A stretch of 64,000 nt of DNA from the NCBI RefSeq assembly GCF_023821985.2, contig NZ_CP098805.1, positions 2,294,001 to 2,358,000 of the forward strand, in the 5' to 3' direction. A model generated the notes under the pieces. The model searched no databases. It saw only the letters and a list, made by a program, of their open reading frames with translations, and was not told the origin of the DNA. A program made the translations under genes and the position numbers. Positions 15,513 to 23,502 of this stretch are shown in pieces; the stretch's first letter is position 1; each line of letters begins with the position of its first letter. The DNA comes from Dyadobacter chenhuakuii (GTDB lineage: Bacteria; Bacteroidota; Bacteroidia; Cytophagales; Spirosomataceae).

Positions 15513-17463
15513 AACGCAGCTGCATCGTTTCAATGCTTAGTCCTGGCCCGAATGCCGCTGCAAAGATTCTGTTGCCTATATTTTCCGGCTTAGCCGTTTC
15601 AAGGACTTGCTTCAATACAAACAAGACCGTAGGAGACGACATATTTCCGAAATTTTTAAGCACATCATAAGTGGCTGCCAGACAGCCTTTATCCAGCTCC
15701 AAAGCAGCAACAAAATCATCCACAATGCGCTTTCCACCCGGATGAACAGCCCAATGTTTAAATGCATCCGGCGCAAGACCGATCTTTTCCAGCATCGGCT
15801 TTATGTTTTTCCGGATCAGGTCAGGCACGTAGGAAGTCAGGTTCATAATGAAGCCGGTTTCCGACAACTGCCAGGCCATATCGGCATACCCATTGTGCAG
15901 GATCAAGGAGTTGAATGCATCTATCTCAACATGATGCGCATAATCTGATCCCGCTTCGGCAGTAACCAAAACCGCTGCTGCGCCGTCTCCGAAAATCAGG
16001 TTGGACAGCAGGTAATCATCATTATATCGCTTCTGGAAATGTATCGTGCAAAGCTCGGTGCAGACGATGAGCACTTTCGCGCGCGGCTGGCTTCTGCAAA
16101 TGGCGTCGGCATTTTTGAGCGCAATAATCGCGGCATTGCATCCCATAAAATTTACGCTGCTGCGCTGTATGGCAGGATTCAGGTCCAGTTCCCGCATCAA
16201 TTCCACGTCCAGTCCGGGCGCAAACAGGCCCGTACAAGTGACTGTTATCAAGTGCGTTAACCGGCCTTTCATCTCAGCAAATCCATCTATTTTCTTGATA
16301 GCACTTATGGAAAGTTCCGTGGCATGCTCCTGATAAAGCTGCATACGCTGGGTCAATGTCGGTTCCGGGAGTAATGTGGCCGTTTTGTTAAAAAACTGAT
16401 AATCTTCCGGCGCTTTATCAAAATCGGCAATCACAGAATAGCGGTTCGCTATGCCTGTTTTCCCCGCTACTATCTTGATTTTTCTCTTATTGGTAATGTC
16501 TTCTGTCGAATTCATGTAGAATGAAGTCAACGTTTCCTGCGAGTAACAATGTTCGGGAACGGCTGTCTCAATAGCAGATATATAACTCAAAGGGATTCTG
16601 TTAATTACAATTAAAATAATGAAACAACTGTTCATGCAGATGGCTGCTATCCAGTTCATCCGCATGGTATTCCTGAAATTCGCCTCACTCCTATCCTTCA
16701 AAACCAGGTAAAACCAATAGCTGAAATAAAGGACGATCGGCAGGAAGAACACCTGGATAATATAAAAAACCATTCCAAGGCCCTTCGATGTAAAGTACAA
16801 ATAATAAAATACATTGCACAGCAGAAACATCGCCGCCGTAAACAGAAATGTACCCCGGTAACCGAGCTTATAGCTTAATGTAACGACCCCATCTTTCAGG
16901 TCCCGCTGGTGCTGATAAACCTGCGTAAGCGGATACGCGCCGGCAATCTGAAAAGAACAGGCTAAAAGCACATAAATATGCTCTCTGCTCAGCATCAGCG
17001 CACTTTCTGAAACACCCGCAATGGACATATAGTAGGTAAATGCACCCTGGAAAATCACAACAGTCAGAAACCCGATAACCGGATATCTTTTCAGCCGGAT
17101 CTGCCGGGAACTATATGCCCGCGACGCTGCAATGTAAAGCACCAGACAAAAAGCGAACAATGTATTTACGAAAAGGAACGCTAAAACGATCGCGGTAAAA
17201 TCCAGAAACATGGTGAGGTAAAAGAGTGCGGCCGTAGGCATAGGAGGCTTTTCGAGCCCGCCAACGCTTTCTTCGTCCCTATCCACATAACTGTTGTAAC
17301 CATTACTAGCCGGGTAAATCAGCAGATGAATGATCAAAAAAGCGAAGAGTGCGTGATGATGCACAACCGTATCTGCCTGACTGTAAGCAAACAGAAACAA
17401 CGGCATCAGGAAAAAAGAAAAAGGAATCCGCAGAAGTTTAATTGTATTGCCATCAATGCCCAT
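15505..17463 (-). CDS. Fusion of a UbiA-type prenyltransferase and a type III polyketide synthase
   Basis: One uninterrupted 652-residue frame. Residues 1-290 are a polytopic UbiA-superfamily domain: first Asp-rich motif N57-SYV-D61-R-D63 (the usual second Asp is Ser58), second motif RDLKD at 187-191 followed by GVVTLSYKLG, and about eight or nine membrane helices. From about 292 (YISAIETAVPEH) a complete type III PKS follows: Cys442 in NFMGCNA, His574 in WAVHPGG, Asn607 in FGNMSSP, and FGPGL near 638. All three catalytic residues are present. Almost no linker joins the halves. The gene leads a tight operon with a methyltransferase and a flavoprotein. Either a prenylated polyketide or membrane tethering of the synthase is inferred. 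A sequencing frameshift joining two overlapping genes should be excluded. Confidence 0.88.
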   Translation of the reverse strand: MGIDGNTIKLLRIPFSFFLMPLFLFAYSQADTVVHHHALFAFLIIHLLIYPASNGYNSYVDRDEESVGGLEKPPMPTAALFYLTMFLDFTAIVLAFLFVNTLFAFCLVLYIAASRAYSSRQIRLKRYPVIGFLTVVIFQGAFTYYMSIAGVSESALMLSREHIYVLLACSFQIAGAYPLTQVYQHQRDLKDGVVTLSYKLGYRGTFLFTAAMFLLCNVFYYLYFTSKGLGMVFYIIQVFFLPIVLYFSYWFYLVLKDRSEANFRNTMRMNWIAAICMNSCFIILIVINRIPLSYISAIETAVPEHCYSQETLTSFYMNSTEDITNKRKIKIVAGKTGIANRYSVIADFDKAPEDYQFFNKTATLLPEPTLTQRMQLYQEHATELSISAIKKIDGFAEMKGRLTHLITVTCTGLFAPGLDVELMRELDLNPAIQRSSVNFMGCNAAIIALKNADAICRSQPRAKVLIVCTELCTIHFQKRYNDDYLLSNLIFGDGAAAVLVTAEAGSDYAHHVEIDAFNSLILHNGYADMAWQLSETGFIMNLTSYVPDLIRKNIKPMLEKIGLAPDAFKHWAVHPGGKRIVDDFVAALELDKGCLAATYDVLKNFGNMSSPTVLFVLKQVLETAKPENIGNRIFAAAFGPGLSIETMQLRYV

Positions 17464-17597
17464 GGCCCAATTTAAGAAAAAAATTTTTGAACATTTGAGG
17501 CTGTCACAGATACAATATACTTTCTGCCAGGAACACCATTGTGCCGGAATCGGTTAAAGAGGAATAACAATTAGTCATACCAGAAAAATAAAAGATC

Positions 17598-18545
17598 ATG
17601 CAAGCACAAAGTAAAGCACCTTCCACCCTTATGGTGGTATTGGCTTTTGCCACCGTTTACATCGTATGGGGATCGACTTACTTCTTCATTCAGCGGGCGC
17701 TGGAAGGTTTTCCGCCGTTTTTCCTGGGCGCTTTCCGCTTCATTATTGCCGGGCTTATTATGCTGGCGTGGAGTGTTGCACAAGGTGAAAACGTGTTCTC
17801 GCTCAAAGCGATCGAACCTGCGATCATTACCGGACTTTTGTTGCTTTTTATCGGCAATGGCATTGTGATATGGGTTGAGCAGTTTCTTCCCAGCGCAATG
17901 GTCGCCATTATGATTTCCTCATCTCCACTCTGGTTTATCGTCCTGGATAAACCGAAATGGTCTGAAAATCTTAGCAACAAATCGACTATTGTAGGTCTGT
18001 TGATCGGTTTTGCCGGGGTAGTGCTGTTATTCAGTGAAAAAATAATGATTTCGATGTCGTCCATGAACAGTTCGCGCGATCTGTTCGCGATGGCGCTCGT
18101 CGTTTTTGGCTCCATGGCCTGGGCTGGTGGTTCTTTGTTTTCTAAATACAAGTCAGGCACCGACTCCGCAAGTGTCAATTCAACCTGGCAAATGCTGGCA
18201 GCCGGATTTGCCTTCCTCCCAGGCAGCATTATTTCGGGCGAACTGGCGACCCTGAATCTTGCATCCATTCCGATGGAAGCCTGGCTATCAACGTTATATC
18301 TGATTGTTTTTGGGTCGATTGCCGGTTTTGGAGCATACGTCTGGCTGCTGAAAGTCCAGCCAGCAACCAAGGTTAGCACTTATGCCTATGTAAATCCCGT
18401 CGTAGCAGTCCTTTTGGGGATATTTTTTGCAAACGAATCTATTTCTGTCCTGCAAATAGTCGGGCTGGTCATCATTCTCGGCAGCGTGTTGCTGATCAAT
18501 CTGCACAAATATCGCAAGCCAAAACAAGTCGTATCCGCTTATTGA
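17598..18545 (+). CDS. EamA/DMT-family transporter
   Basis: A 315-residue membrane protein with about ten hydrophobic helices in two EamA repeats. The first begins VYIVWGSTYFFIQRALEGFPP and the second SMAWAGGSLFSKYKSG; the end GSIAGFGAYVWLLK with AYVNPVVAVLLG is typical of the drug/metabolite transporter superfamily. It probably exports a small molecule or amino acid across the inner membrane. It is divergent from the UbiA-PKS gene, with 134 nt between. Export of that operon's product is a possibility but rests only on position. Confidence 0.85.
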   Translation: MQAQSKAPSTLMVVLAFATVYIVWGSTYFFIQRALEGFPPFFLGAFRFIIAGLIMLAWSVAQGENVFSLKAIEPAIITGLLLLFIGNGIVIWVEQFLPSAMVAIMISSSPLWFIVLDKPKWSENLSNKSTIVGLLIGFAGVVLLFSEKIMISMSSMNSSRDLFAMALVVFGSMAWAGGSLFSKYKSGTDSASVNSTWQMLAAGFAFLPGSIISGELATLNLASIPMEAWLSTLYLIVFGSIAGFGAYVWLLKVQPATKVSTYAYVNPVVAVLLGIFFANESISVLQIVGLVIILGSVLLINLHKYRKPKQVVSAY

Positions 18546-18567
18546 TCTCTTGGAGGAATATGAGCAG

Positions 18568-18819
18568 TTAACACAAGGAAGCTTCTGTGATCTGCTCCAC
18601 CTCCGAAATGTCCCTGTTTCTTTTGATCAAATTAAAGATACGTTCAAAATCAATAAGTTGCGAAGCTTCGAAGGCAATGACGCCTACGAAAACCCTTCCC
18701 TTGCTGATAAAGTTAAGGTGTTTGATCCTCGCACCATTAAACGATTCAACGATGGATGTGATCTTATGGAGACTTACAGCACTTCTGTAAATGATTTTGA
18801 GAAAGAAAATTTTGCTCAT
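18568..18819 (-). CDS. Small ACT-like domain protein or fragment
   Basis: An 83-residue minus-strand frame with an ATG start, 43 nt downstream of the cysteine desulfurase on the same strand. By eye the whole chain fits a beta-alpha-beta-beta-alpha-beta ACT pattern: HKITSIVESFNGARIKHLNF, then VFVGVIAFEA, then FERIFNLIKRNRDISEVEQI. It resembles the C-terminal ACT domain of Rel/SpoT proteins. No synthetase or TGS part is nearby, so it is either a stand-alone regulator or a remnant. A frame on the opposite strand (18550-18843) has only a TTG start and no recognisable pattern. Confidence 0.45.
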   Translation of the reverse strand: MSKIFFLKIIYRSAVSLHKITSIVESFNGARIKHLNFISKGRVFVGVIAFEASQLIDFERIFNLIKRNRDISEVEQITEASLC

Positions 18820-18862
18820 TTTAGTATTTTTTATCGTGGCTAATAATTGAAGAACCTCCGGC

Positions 18863-20038
18863 TCAATGCGTTAATTCCAGACGGAAACGTGACTGGCCGC
18901 GTGATGCAGGATCGGCATTATAAATGTTCACAACGGCCTGCACAATGTGATCAATCTCATCGAATGTGTTGAATTTGCTAAACGAGAAACGGACATTTTC
19001 TTTATCCTTCTGACAAGGAAGCGCGCTGATCACGTGCGAGCTGCCCTGACTGGAACAAGCGCTGCCGCCGGAAACTGCAATGCCCAGATTATCAAGACTT
19101 TTAACCAAACTGCCCGCAGCCAAACATGGGAATGAAACGTTCAGGATGTTCACCATGCTGTTTTCAAGAGAGTGACTTTCGCCATTATAACAAATGCCGT
19201 ACACACCACTGATCGCCAGTTTGGAGACCATATATTGCTTCAACTTGCTGACTACGGAATGGTTGCTGTCCAGGTCGCGGTATGCCACCTCGAGCGCTTT
19301 GGCAAGCCCTACAATGCCAGTCACATTTTCTGTCCCTCCACGCTGTCCTTTTTCCTGGCCTCCGCCAAAAATTTGCGCATGAATGCGGTGTTTTTTATTG
19401 ATATAGATAAATCCGGCGCCTTTCGGTCCATGGAATTTGTGGGCGGAACCCACCAGAAAATCGATAGGCGTCTGGGTCAGATCGATCCATTGCTTCCCGA
19501 TTGTCTGGGTGGTGTCCGTAAAAAAAATGGAATCATAACGTTGAGCAAGTTTACTTATCGCGTGGATATCTGTCAGGTTTCCAATTTCATTATTGCCGTG
19601 CATCAGGCAGATCAATGTCTGTGGATTGGCTCTTAAAAGGTTTTCAAGATGGTAAAGATCAACATTGCCGCGCTCATCCAACTGCACAAAACTCGTTTCG
19701 ATATCACCCGATTTTTCATGTTGGAGAATGGTTTGCAAAACGGCCTTGTGTTCAATTTTACTTGTCACGACATGGCTAATGTCATATTTCGCAATCGCAC
19801 CGGATATGGCGAGGTTGATGGCCTCGGTGGCTCCGGACGTAAAATATATTTCTTCCGCAGAAGCATTTAAAACCTTCGCAACCAGCTTCCGCGAATCTTC
19901 TATCGCATCTTTCACCTTCCGTCCTGCCCAGTGAGTGGACGACGGGTTGCCGAAGCTGGCGGCAAAAAATGGAAGGATCGCTTCAATCACTTCCGGATCC
20001 AGTGCAGTTGTGGCGGCGTTATCACAATAAATTTCCAT
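18863..20038 (-). CDS. Cysteine desulfurase (NifS/IscS family)
   Basis: A 391-residue class V PLP enzyme that removes sulfur from cysteine for Fe-S cluster or thio-cofactor assembly. The PLP lysine is K201 in SAHKFHGPKG, the cofactor-stacking H97 sits in IEHKAV, and the persulfide Cys328 sits in SGGSACSSQGSS. The N-terminal DNAATT and GNPSSTH signatures are clear. The longer catalytic loop with SACSSG-like sequence places it in the IscS/NifS group rather than SufS. No iscU or iscA gene is adjacent. A small ACT-like frame follows closely. The molybdenum enzyme further along the window would need such a donor, but a direct link is not shown. Confidence 0.92.
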   Translation of the reverse strand: MEIYCDNAATTALDPEVIEAILPFFAASFGNPSSTHWAGRKVKDAIEDSRKLVAKVLNASAEEIYFTSGATEAINLAISGAIAKYDISHVVTSKIEHKAVLQTILQHEKSGDIETSFVQLDERGNVDLYHLENLLRANPQTLICLMHGNNEIGNLTDIHAISKLAQRYDSIFFTDTTQTIGKQWIDLTQTPIDFLVGSAHKFHGPKGAGFIYINKKHRIHAQIFGGGQEKGQRGGTENVTGIVGLAKALEVAYRDLDSNHSVVSKLKQYMVSKLAISGVYGICYNGESHSLENSMVNILNVSFPCLAAGSLVKSLDNLGIAVSGGSACSSQGSSHVISALPCQKDKENVRFSFSKFNTFDEIDHIVQAVVNIYNADPASRGQSRFRLELTH

Positions 20039-20399
20039 GTTGATCTAAGTGTTAAATGTTATCAGTTTATTGATTCCAAATGCCGCACCTTGCCTGGATA
20101 ATCGTAACAATTCCGCCAAAAACGAAACCGTAACGAACATACACGGACAAGCCTCTGGCTTTCCTTAACTCGATTGTACTCTGTTACTCCGGTGGTTGGA
20201 TTCTCAGATTTATCATTAGAATTAGGTTGGGGCACCTTAAAAAGTCATAGGTTGCCAGAAGATCATAGAGCCTAACCTCTCCCTTCCTTCTTTATAAATC
20301 TACTAATTCGATAGACAAAGATGTAATAAAGATTTTAAAGATCCAAAAAGAGCGAAAAATTTCTTTGAGAAAATTCTTGATGCGCAGATTACCCGCCGT
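20039..20399. other. Intergenic region, no gene recognised
   Basis: These 361 nt lie upstream of the cysteine desulfurase and downstream of the sulfatase. They contain no long frame in either strand, no strong hairpin with a T tract and no repeat that was recognised. The part next to 20038 presumably holds the desulfurase promoter. Confidence 0.5.
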
Positions 20400-21824
20400 T
20401 TATTTGGTTTCCGGATAGCCTTTTTGGAGGAGCATGGCTAGTTCATTGACCGTGATAATGTAGGTGCTTTCTTTGGCGAGGTTTGTGAATTCGTTGGGGT
20501 CTTTTTGGTGGTCGTATAATTCCACGCCGGCTTTTCCTCCATCCCATTCCGTGTAACGGAAGCGCTCCGTTCTTACGCTGCGACCAGTAATTTTATTCCG
20601 CCGAACTTGGGTGTAAGCAGCTTTATCCCAAATGCCGTCCGGGTTTTTGAGTAATGATGTCAGACTTTTGCCGCCGAGTTTTTGGGTAGGCATCAGTCCG
20701 CAAAGCTCAGCCAATGTTGGGTAAATGTCCAGTAATTCCACCGTCCTGCCCGATGCCTTTCCTGCGGTTCCGCCAGGCACTGAGATGATTAATGGAACGT
20801 GCGCAGCATTTTCGAAAAGGCTTTGCTTCATCCACTGGCCGTGCTGGCCTACATTATAACCGTGATCGCTCCACAAAACGATGATCGTTTTATTGGTCAG
20901 TTTCAACCGGTCCAGTTCGTCCAGCACCCTTCCTACTTGCGCATCCATGAATGAAATTGACGCATAATAGGCCCGCAACGCCTCTTTTCTTTGCGCTACT
21001 GAAAGGCCTAAATGTGCCGGTTTGGTGGAAATTGCTGCTTCCGGAACGTCGTCAAGGTCATTTTGAATTTCTTTCGGAAGCGGGATTGATGCCAGTGGAT
21101 ATTGGTCAAAATATTTTTTTGGCGCTACGTAAGGGGAGTGCGGGCGATAAAAACCAACTGCCAGGAAAAATGGCCCGGCCTTCTTTTCCTTCAATAATTT
21201 GATAGCCTCGCTGGCGACCATTCCGTCTGTCTGCTCTTCATCCGCTCCCTCGCTTGCATGCCAGGCAAGTGCGCTGCCCAAGCCTTGGTCCGGCGTAAGA
21301 TTTTTGACTAGTGATTCTTCGGTTTTGTCACGCCCTTTTGGATTGACTTTGCGATCCCAGGAAATAGGATCGTCCAGGCCGTCTGTCCCGATCTGGCCCG
21401 GAACGCCATAATGATAGATTTTCCCGACCCGGGCGCTGTAATATTCATTGTTCTTAAATAGCTGCGGCAATGTCACCACGTTGGGAAGATTCTTACGGAA
21501 GTGTGTTTGCAGTTCGTAGACCTTGGTAACATCAGGCCGCTGGCCAGTTAGCAGCGAAGAGCGACTCGGGCTGCAAAGTGGGAATTGAGTGTAAGCTTTG
21601 TCAAATTTCACCCCGCGTTTAGCCAGGCGGTCAATGTTTGGCGTTTTGACAAATTTGTTTCCATAACAACCTAAATCTGTGTTTAAATCATCAACTGCGA
21701 TAAAAAGAACATTCAACTTCTTTTCTGCCTTGCCTTTTTCGTCTTCTGCGGCGTAACTTTTTTTAACAATACACCCGGAAAATGAGCAGACAAAAAATGC
21801 GGAAACGAAATATCTTTTTATCAT
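20400..21824 (-). CDS. Sulfatase, iduronate-2-sulfatase-like, exported
   Basis: A 474-residue member of the formylglycine-dependent sulfatases. The maturation motif C-S-P-S-R (Cys84) sits in FPLCSPSRSSLLTGQRP. Metal-binding D45-D46 lie in IAVDDLN, and later WSDHGYNVGQHGQW provides the Asp-His metal pair. The N terminus has a hydrophobic signal with a possible lipoprotein Cys18 (FSGC), so it is periplasmic or surface-bound. It needs a formylglycine-generating enzyme, not found in this window. The substrate is probably a sulfated polysaccharide or glycosaminoglycan; the gene is not within a polysaccharide locus here. Confidence 0.9.
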   Translation of the reverse strand: MIKRYFVSAFFVCSFSGCIVKKSYAAEDEKGKAEKKLNVLFIAVDDLNTDLGCYGNKFVKTPNIDRLAKRGVKFDKAYTQFPLCSPSRSSLLTGQRPDVTKVYELQTHFRKNLPNVVTLPQLFKNNEYYSARVGKIYHYGVPGQIGTDGLDDPISWDRKVNPKGRDKTEESLVKNLTPDQGLGSALAWHASEGADEEQTDGMVASEAIKLLKEKKAGPFFLAVGFYRPHSPYVAPKKYFDQYPLASIPLPKEIQNDLDDVPEAAISTKPAHLGLSVAQRKEALRAYYASISFMDAQVGRVLDELDRLKLTNKTIIVLWSDHGYNVGQHGQWMKQSLFENAAHVPLIISVPGGTAGKASGRTVELLDIYPTLAELCGLMPTQKLGGKSLTSLLKNPDGIWDKAAYTQVRRNKITGRSVRTERFRYTEWDGGKAGVELYDHQKDPNEFTNLAKESTYIITVNELAMLLQKGYPETK

Positions 21825-21868
21825 CGGTTGTAGGTTTAGTTTAAACTTGCTTTACGCCCAGTGTATCC

Positions 21869-22267
21869 TCACCAAACGACTTTCAATCCATCCGAAGCAT
21901 ATTTACGAATGTTTTCATCATCGCTGATCAATGTATACCTATGGCAAAGCGCCTGCCATATGAGCATTCTGTCGAACGGGTCTTTGTGGTAGGTGGCTGT
22001 AAGCTGATAATATGAACTGCTCGTTTCAGCAACCAAATCCAGAATCCCAAATCCCAGCTCTTCACTGGCTTTGTGAAAGTCTTCCGGATTAAGGGAATTG
22101 ATATCAAGCTTGCCTAATGAAAATTTGAGCGCTATTTCCCAAAAACTGATAGTACTAACCACAACAACAGACTCCGGGGTTGTTAATATCTCTCTTACGC
22201 TTTCTGAAAGTTTTTCTGGCTCAGTGATTGCCCAAATTAAAGCGTGTGTATCTAATAAATATCTCAT
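21869..22267 (-). CDS. PIN-domain toxin (VapC-like ribonuclease)
   Basis: A 132-residue PIN-domain protein. The acidic active-site residues are present: D6 in LLDTHALIW, E44 in SFWEIALK, D96/D99 in KDPFDRMLIWQA and D116 in LISDD. Such proteins are Mg-dependent RNases acting as toxins of type II modules. It overlaps the upstream antitoxin by 4 nt, the usual arrangement. The RNA target is unknown. Confidence 0.9.
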   Translation of the reverse strand: MRYLLDTHALIWAITEPEKLSESVREILTTPESVVVVSTISFWEIALKFSLGKLDINSLNPEDFHKASEELGFGILDLVAETSSSYYQLTATYHKDPFDRMLIWQALCHRYTLISDDENIRKYASDGLKVVW

Positions 22268-22497
22268 AAGTTAAGAAACTCCTCTTCTGACATCTTAAAA
22301 TCATCTTTAAAGACGACTTTCCCTTTATCAGCCAAAATTCCCAACTTTCTGGGTTCTTTCAATTTTTCATTCGGCACTAGCAGCGCCTTCACTTCCTTAC
22401 TTCTACCGTAAGTAATACCAATCTTTTCTCCCTTTTCGACGTCTTTCAGGACCTGGGAAAAATGTGTTTTGAATTCGCCAACAGTCATTGTTTTCAT
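22264..22497 (-). CDS. Antitoxin of the PIN toxin (Phd/YefM-like)
   Basis: A 77-residue antitoxin starting MKTMTVGEFKTHFSQVL, the typical Phd/YefM N-terminal DNA-binding fold, with a C-terminal tail (FKDDFKMSEEEFLNL) expected to wrap the toxin. ATG at 22497 is chosen because the only upstream candidate (TTG, 22515) overlaps the -7 box of the promoter. It precedes the PIN toxin with a 4-nt overlap. Autoregulation through the tandem repeat in the promoter is likely. Confidence 0.88.
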   Translation of the reverse strand: MKTMTVGEFKTHFSQVLKDVEKGEKIGITYGRSKEVKALLVPNEKLKEPRKLGILADKGKVVFKDDFKMSEEEFLNL

Positions 22498-22512
22498 AGT
22501 CAGCTTTTTAAT

Positions 22513-22544
22513 CAAATATAAAGTTTATTTGTCAAGTTGTCAAG
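22513..22544 (-). promoter_or_regulatory. Promoter of the toxin-antitoxin operon with tandem operator repeat
   Basis: On the minus strand the order is TTG, 20 nt, TATATTTG (box at 22513-22520, TTG at 22541-22543), matching the Bacteroidota TTG-N17-23-TAnnTTTG consensus. The 8-nt unit CTTGACAA occurs twice in tandem (22529-22544) over the upstream element and spacer and is a candidate antitoxin-binding site. Confidence 0.65.
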
Positions 22545-22579
22545 TTGCTTATGTATGAGCGTTGAGCTTTGAATTTGTA

Positions 22580-23449
22580 TCAGTCTAACTTTTTTGTTAA
22601 CGCATTCAACGCTGCTTCCGTGGGCGTTGCTGAGGGGATTCCTTGTTCCGGGATCTTGGCTTTGGCAGTCCAGGCAATAGCATTCAGGACTATTTTTCTG
22701 AAATTATCATTGCCCCAGTTCTTGTGCATATGCCCACCTGAAAACCCAAACCCGCGACCACCGTCTGGCCGTTCCAATGCCCAGGCCACAGGTTGCAGCT
22801 CTTTTTTGGTAAGCACTGCTTCGCGGACGCCAGGGTTATTAGAGTGCGTTCCGTCCTTTCCTTTTAACGTAGATTCTGGCGGTAAGGCCTGTAAAATCGG
22901 AGTAATATTTTCCATCCCATCAGCAAAACGCATGTGATAATACCACTCGTCCGTGATGGAAAATGGCTTTACGCCATTAGCAATAGGATGGTCGGGAAAA
23001 GTGGAAAACGCGGCTTCCCAGACCGGATTCACCGACCAATTTATCTCGAAATAACCTCCTATCCAATCCCTAACGTGATTTCCAACCTCTCCCGCCGGCA
23101 CTTCAAGCGAGAAATGCAGCATTACTAACCCAATTCCTTTCTTCGTCAACCGGTCCATTTCTGCCAGATGCGGAATCAACAGGTGATCGCCTCCCCCATC
23201 CGCATAGATCACAATTGCATCAGCATCATTTAGTACCGCGCTGTCCTTTGGCCAACCGCTTTGCAGCAACACAGCATTCACGCCCGGTAATCCTTCCTGG
23301 ATGGATTTCACAAGCAATGTGCTTCCGCCCTGGTGTTCATGCTCTCCTTTCCCATGGCTGTCAGGCCCGGCGATAAAGACAATTTTTTGGGCGAAAATGT
23401 GACCACTCACAAGAGCCAGTAATAATGTGATTTTGAGTATCCGCTTCAT
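22580..23449 (-). CDS. ThuA-domain secreted protein
   Basis: A 289-residue protein with a signal peptide ending in GHIFAQ (residue 21). The remainder is a ThuA-like class I glutamine-amidotransferase fold: KIVFIAGPDSHGKGEHEH, ADAIVIYADGGGDHLL, GLVMLHFSLEVP, and the ending GFGFSGGHMHKNWGNDNFRKIVLNAIAW. ThuA proteins are common in Bacteroidota sugar-utilisation regions and their chemistry is poorly known. Being exported, it probably acts in the periplasm. It stands alone, between the toxin-antitoxin pair and the peptidase gene. Confidence 0.85.
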   Translation of the reverse strand: MKRILKITLLLALVSGHIFAQKIVFIAGPDSHGKGEHEHQGGSTLLVKSIQEGLPGVNAVLLQSGWPKDSAVLNDADAIVIYADGGGDHLLIPHLAEMDRLTKKGIGLVMLHFSLEVPAGEVGNHVRDWIGGYFEINWSVNPVWEAAFSTFPDHPIANGVKPFSITDEWYYHMRFADGMENITPILQALPPESTLKGKDGTHSNNPGVREAVLTKKELQPVAWALERPDGGRGFGFSGGHMHKNWGNDNFRKIVLNAIAWTAKAKIPEQGIPSATPTEAALNALTKKLD

Positions 23450-23502
23450 CCTCGTATATAGTCGGTTGTAAATGCAGCTGGTAAAAAATCACGCCATACG
23501 CA

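Noticed and set aside
16560-16610. Possible frameshift creating the UbiA-PKS fusion artificially
   Set aside because: Both halves are intact and in frame with no homopolymer at the junction other than a short one; it cannot be excluded without reads, so the fusion is kept and flagged.
18550-18843. Plus-strand frame of 97 codons just after the EamA gene
   Set aside because: It starts with TTG and has no recognised pattern; the opposite strand has an ATG start and ACT-like pattern.
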